Shown: piece by piece, positions 26,267 to 29,757 of the stretch
Position numbering within the stretch: the first letter of the stretch is position 1
Layout of the letters: each line of letters begins with the position of its first letter
Origin: Chara braunii
Lineage: Eukaryota; Streptophyta; Charophyceae; Charales; Characeae
Direction of reading: 5' to 3'
DNA: 29,757 nucleotides
NCBI GenBank assembly: GCA_003427395.1
Contig: BFEA01000031.1
Location: 4,850,059-4,879,815, forward strand
Position numbers and translations under genes: made by a program
The notes under the pieces: model-generated
What the model saw: the letters and a program-made list of their open reading frames with translations, nothing else
Told to the model about the DNA's origin: nothing
Database searches by the model: none

Positions 26267-27997
26267 ATGACTACCCCGGCTGACTCCTCAACCCCTTCTT
26301 CTCCTACTAATTCTGCCCCTCTCACTTCCTCGGCTTTCTTCGCCACCCTTCCCGATAAATTCTACTATTTTTGCACCTGTATTGCACGAGTTTATGGGGT
26401 CGACTGTCATCCCTTCGAGACCGGATTTGTCGATTGGGTAGAATGTGCCACGTGTGTCAACCGTGCGCACGGGGCCTGCGTTCAATATCAAACGAATAGC
26501 AAGGAATGGAGGTGCCCCCTGTGTAGAACGAACAAGCTCCCCACGGCGGTTCGATTCGAGGCTTCCCGTACGGACGACCCTGAATACGACGAAAAATACC
26601 GACGAGCGGAGGTTTGGACGGATAAAATTTTATTAGCAAAATTAGCGGGATTATCATTGGGCCACCTCACCAAACACGACAGACGTAGGGCAACCGAGAT
26701 ATCTCGGGACTATAGATGGATCAACGGTCATTTGGAAAAGCGTAAAACTGATGGGTCGGGTTCGTGGTTGACAGTTCCTCATCCATTCCAGAGATACGAT
26801 TGGATCCGATTTGCTCACGAAGAACAGGCCGCTCATTTCGCGATACGTATCACGGAGGCAACTGTAGACCAAAATCGATGGTTCTGGTCCAATATACGAA
26901 ATGATGTCAAATACATTATCGCTAACTGCCTGGTCTGTGCCGCTGATCGCGCCCCTATACGGGGACCAAACACGATCGTGCCAACGGAAGTAGAGCATCC
27001 CTTTAAGCGAGTCAGTATGGACACGACAGATATTGACGTGCCACCTGGCCCAAACCGCTGTGAATACTCTATCCTGTTGGTTTTAATTGACCATTTTTCC
27101 AAATACATCGAAGTCTATCCCANTAAGACCNGAAAGGCNGCAGAAATAGCCACGTACATCGAACGATTCCTCTATACCCATCTAGATACAGAAGAAATTC
27201 TAACTGACAATGGGTCAGAATTCAAGGGCGAGGTAGAAGAACTGCTTGCGCGAAGGGGCGTCGCGCTCCGACATACGGCACCCCACGTGTCCCAATCGAA
27301 TGGGTTGACCGAGAACGCCAACCGAATGATTAAAAACGCCCTTCGCAGGAACTAAGCAGCACACGACACGCGTCCGTGGCCCGAGATCGTATAATAGATC
27401 GTCGGCATCCACCGGGCCAGCCCTCACGAGTCTACGGGGTTCACCCCCTTTCAGCTTCGAACTAATAGCCTCCCCTGTGTCGATTACCGGGCCAACTCGG
27501 AAATTGCCGAAGCATGGGGTAGAGACACACGTGCGTCCCTCAAGGCTAAGGCCAAAAGGTACACTGATTTAATGGAATGGGCCGTTACGAAGCTGGCCCA
27601 AAAAAGACAAAGGATGACCGAGCTGGCCCATGGTAGACAGGTCCGTAGCTACGAGGCCCGGAACGTAAATGCTGGGCCTCAGTACCAGTATAAACAGGGG
27701 GACCTAGTGCATGTAAGTAAATGTGCACGCGACAGGAAACTCGCTTCCAACTTCTCCGGCTGTTTTCCCGTTGTCGAACTCGGGCCCAACGGCACCAACA
27801 CGGTACGCATCGCGCCTGAGGCTAGCGCTAGCCATAGCTTTGTCCCCATCGTCAGACATACCTCCTACCTCCGTCTCCTTCCTCCTTTCGATTTCCTTCC
27901 CTCTTCTTTTTCGGGAAGCGAGGGAAACAACGACGATCTAACCCGCTCTCCTCTTTCTCCCTCTTGTCCCTCGTCCTCCTCTCCGACCTCGCCATGA
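26267..27997 (+). pseudogene. pol: PHD finger plus Ty3/gypsy integrase, copy 2, broken
   Basis: Has its own ATG. Residues 36-86 form a PHD finger: C36xC38, C60xxC63, H68xxC71, C83xxC86, with Trp at 57 and 81. Next is the integrase HHCC zinc domain (H184, H190, C221, C224), then the DDE core with D252 (VSMDTTD), D314 (LTDNGSEF) and E349 (NGLTEN), and, after stops at 27353-27355 and 27392-27397 (TAA, TAG), a C-terminal GPY/F-like module (GDLVHVSK...FSGCFPVVELGPNG). Integrase inserts element DNA into the genome, and PHD fingers commonly bind histone H3 tails. Three Ns lie near 27122-27139. A Ser/Pro-rich tail ends at 27995-27997. Confidence 0.88.
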
Positions 27998-28476
27998 GTT
28001 TCATCACGGAGCGGGTTCTCGACGCACAACTGCGACAGCCACGTGGCCACATCTCAGAGATCCGGCAAGTTTGTCACCCTCGGCTCAATACGGATCTCCG
28101 ACGTTTGATGGGATTTTTCTGCGACGAAGGTATCTGTGCCGCCGCCGCATTTCGGATAGAAGGAAGCCCTCACGCGATAGTGTTCGCGGAGGTTACTGCA
28201 GTTCATCGGCGAGCGGGTCCCAGAACGAGCCACGTCACCACAGTGGCGGGATTCACCGACGACATCAGCTCGGTCAATCCGCTGCGGCATACCACGATCT
28301 TGGCCTTGTTGCGCGAGTGGACGGAGCAAGTGTCCAACGCGTGGCAGCACGTCCTCGCCCGGGAGGGGTATAACATCATCCCGATCTTTGCATCGGACCT
28401 TGACGGCATTCGCCGATTACCGCGCGAGCGGGCAGTGGCGATCCCAACCCTCGTCCCCTTCCCCCGTCCCCAATGA
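27994..28476 (+). CDS. Accessory ORF 1 after integrase (unknown)
   Basis: ATG at 27994 overlaps the last codons of the integrase frame. About 160 residues, intact to TGA 28474-28476. The translation looks like folded protein (LRRLMGFFCDEGICAAAAFR, HAIVFAEVTAVHRRAG, REWTEQVSNAWQHVL) but matches no family I recognise. It is not an envelope protein as far as visible: no signal peptide and no membrane segment. It is preceded by a strong pyrimidine tract (27880-27990). Confidence 0.5.
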   Translation: MSFITERVLDAQLRQPRGHISEIRQVCHPRLNTDLRRLMGFFCDEGICAAAAFRIEGSPHAIVFAEVTAVHRRAGPRTSHVTTVAGFTDDISSVNPLRHTTILALLREWTEQVSNAWQHVLAREGYNIIPIFASDLDGIRRLPRERAVAIPTLVPFPRPQ

Positions 28477-28544
28477 ACCACGCTGCTCGTCTCGCTCCTC
28501 TCTCTACCTTTGGTCTCCCCTCTCTCTTCCCCACCTTCTGGTAA

Positions 28545-29228
28545 TCTGATCTTCACCCTTCTCTTTCCCTCTCGTTCGAACCTCTTTCAATCCCTCTTAT
28601 ACATCCAAGACATTGGCGATTGTGGCGCAAAACTTTTGAGGAGCTCTCCTTTTGCTTGGCCAGAGTACAAGTGAAGTGGACGGGCACTAACGAGCACCCC
28701 ATGTGGATCGAGAAGTCGGAGCTGCTGATCATACAGGGTTGGAGGACTAACGCGGAAGGAGATCTTATTGGATTCCTCTTTGGGTCGGTACGACCGGGTC
28801 GCCATCAGTTGATTGCACAAGAGCTCATCGCACCGATCGTGTAATTGGCGGACGATCTCTCGCCTGACATCTACTTTCAAAGCGACAACAGTCCCGCTCC
28901 GTACATTTTCGAGCGATCCTTGGATCCTTACCTTCAGTGGACTTCGTGCTTGGAGGAACCTAGGGACGAGGATACCCTACCATCGCAGCAGGAGTATCTG
29001 AAGCCGTACGAGATCATCCCTTACGCCTTTTATCCGAGGGCANAGGAAGTGGTGATCGACGACGACGAAGAAAAAGATGGCGACCCTGCAGCCGCCACCT
29101 CAAGTACCGCGCGACGGAGACGGCGCCGATCCCCCTCCTCCTCCCGCCCCACCCGTCCCCCAGTTCGCCCACGTACCAATGCGGGCGATAGACCTTCGAC
29201 CTCGGACGCTGCCTCGCCGCCCCCTTGA
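28545..29228 (+). pseudogene. Accessory coding segment 2 after integrase (unknown, broken)
   Basis: Open from a stop at 28542, with no early ATG. It reads HWRLWRKTFEELSFCLARVQ, then HPMWIEKSELLIIQGW, then TAA at 28842-28844, then continues in frame with DDLSPDIYFQ and YEIIPYAFYPRA. An acidic DDDEEKD run and Arg/Ser/Pro-rich tail follow. Near 29100 the protein-like signal seems to move one frame over (FAHVPMRAIDLRPRTLPRRP to TAA 29245-29247). No family recognised. One N at 29043. Confidence 0.45.
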
Positions 29229-29247
29229 TTTTCTCACCCTCGAATAA

Positions 29248-29706
29248 ATCCGTACCCCTGTCACCTTCCCTTCCCATCCTTTCCATCCCCATCTCTTCCG
29301 CGACTTCTATTCGACCCGTCTACTCGCCACCGTCCATCCTCACGCCTCCCTTGAGTCCGCTGCTCCCACATTCTGCTGGCATCTTCTGCTGTTCAGCGCT
29401 GCATGGGAGCAATCCAATGTCGTAGAAGTCTACTGCGTTGCCACGGGGACAATCCTTGCCTGTCGCCACTTCGAGGTCTTTCGAGCGGCGCTCTTCCGCA
29501 CCCTCTCCTCCTTCTATCGCGACTACCTCGCCTCCCTCCCCCGCAGTGGCGATCATCTCCCCCGCCTCCATCGAGTCATCCGATATGAGGAGTTTCCGGT
29601 AATGATGGAAGGGATGCATCGCCTCCTACCCCCACTCCCCTCCCGACATCCCCGCAAGATCTGCGACATGTACCGCCTCTACTGGCCTATTCGAGCTAGG
29701 CGGTAA
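29248..29706 (+). CDS. Accessory coding segment 3 after integrase (unknown)
   Basis: An open stretch of 152 codons ending at TAA 29704-29706, without an early ATG. It reads HPHLFRDFYSTRLLATVHPH, then CWHLLLFSAAWEQSNVVEVY, CVATGTILACRHFEVFRAAL and KICDMYRLYWPIRARR. The composition is that of a real helical protein, but I recognise no domain. It may be an exon or have lost its start. A pyrimidine-rich tract (29250-29300) precedes the best-looking part. Confidence 0.45.
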   Translation: MRTPVTFPSHPFHPHLFRDFYSTRLLATVHPHASLESAAPTFCWHLLLFSAAWEQSNVVEVYCVATGTILACRHFEVFRAALFRTLSSFYRDYLASLPRSGDHLPRLHRVIRYEEFPVMMEGMHRLLPPLPSRHPRKICDMYRLYWPIRARR

Positions 29707-29720
29707 ATCCCATTCACGTG

Positions 29721-29722
<2 letters not shown>

Positions 29723-29757
<35 letters not shown>
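29723..29757. repeat. Poly-C run at window end
   Basis: Thirty-five C to the last base. It is on the wrong strand to be the polypurine tract of a + strand element. A homopolymer at the end suggests the assembly stopped here. The 3' LTR of gypsy copy 2 is therefore not in the window. Confidence 0.9.

Noticed and set aside
29723-29757. Polypurine tract of gypsy copy 2
   Set aside because: The run is pyrimidine on the element's sense strand. More likely a sequence-end artefact.

Overview
This window looks like repeat-dominated intergenic DNA from a streptophyte (plant-lineage) nuclear genome, most plausibly a charophyte alga such as Chara. That placement is inference. It rests on a plant-type cytosolic class I fructose-bisphosphate aldolase ending in Tyr-Lys-Tyr, LTR-retrotransposon primer-binding sites resembling the plant initiator-Met type (TGGTATCAGAGCC), and the density of decayed mobile elements. 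The sequence is draft quality: one gap of exactly 600 N (13795-14394), scattered single Ns, and a perfect 55-bp duplication across one N at 12619.

Layout, left to right. 1-2.4 kb: an AGGC-type microsatellite, a Helitron-like 3' terminus, a diverged direct repeat and a 30-bp palindrome. 2.4-5.0 kb: a four-copy tandem array, then the 5' part of a Ty3/gypsy element on + (promoter region, a pre-gag ORF, primer-binding site, gag) that stops near 5.0 kb with no pol. 5.1-11.4 kb: on the minus strand, a large broken gene (10027 down to 5215) whose parts resemble a ParB/sulfiredoxin-like domain followed by a beta-class amino-DNA-methyltransferase-like domain. Eleven copies of a 24-bp palindromic motif lie across this stretch, and two more lie near 1.3 and 1.6 kb. 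11.7-12.7 kb: a second broken minus-strand coding region of unknown function. 12.7-14.5 kb: remains of a minus-strand LTR retrotransposon interrupted by the gap. 14.5-17.2 kb: no recognisable gene, one strong inverted repeat and a CT/CA microsatellite. 17.25-18.33 kb: the aldolase, the only ordinary host gene and apparently intact. 18.4-19.8 kb: nothing recognised. 19.8-29.7 kb: a second, nearly full-length but heavily mutated Ty3/gypsy element on + (promoter, pre-gag ORF, primer-binding site, gag, zinc knuckle, protease, reverse transcriptase, RNase H, PHD finger plus integrase), followed by at least three further coding segments before the window ends in a poly-C run.

The most unusual content is the ParB-like plus methyltransferase-like protein with its associated palindromes. 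This pairing is familiar from bacterial phages and plasmids, but here it sits in eukaryotic repeat DNA. The gypsy family is also unusual in three ways: an ORF upstream of the primer-binding site conserved between two copies, a PHD finger directly ahead of the integrase, and extra coding segments after the integrase. The two gypsy copies share gag, primer-binding-site context and the pre-gag ORF, so they belong to one family.
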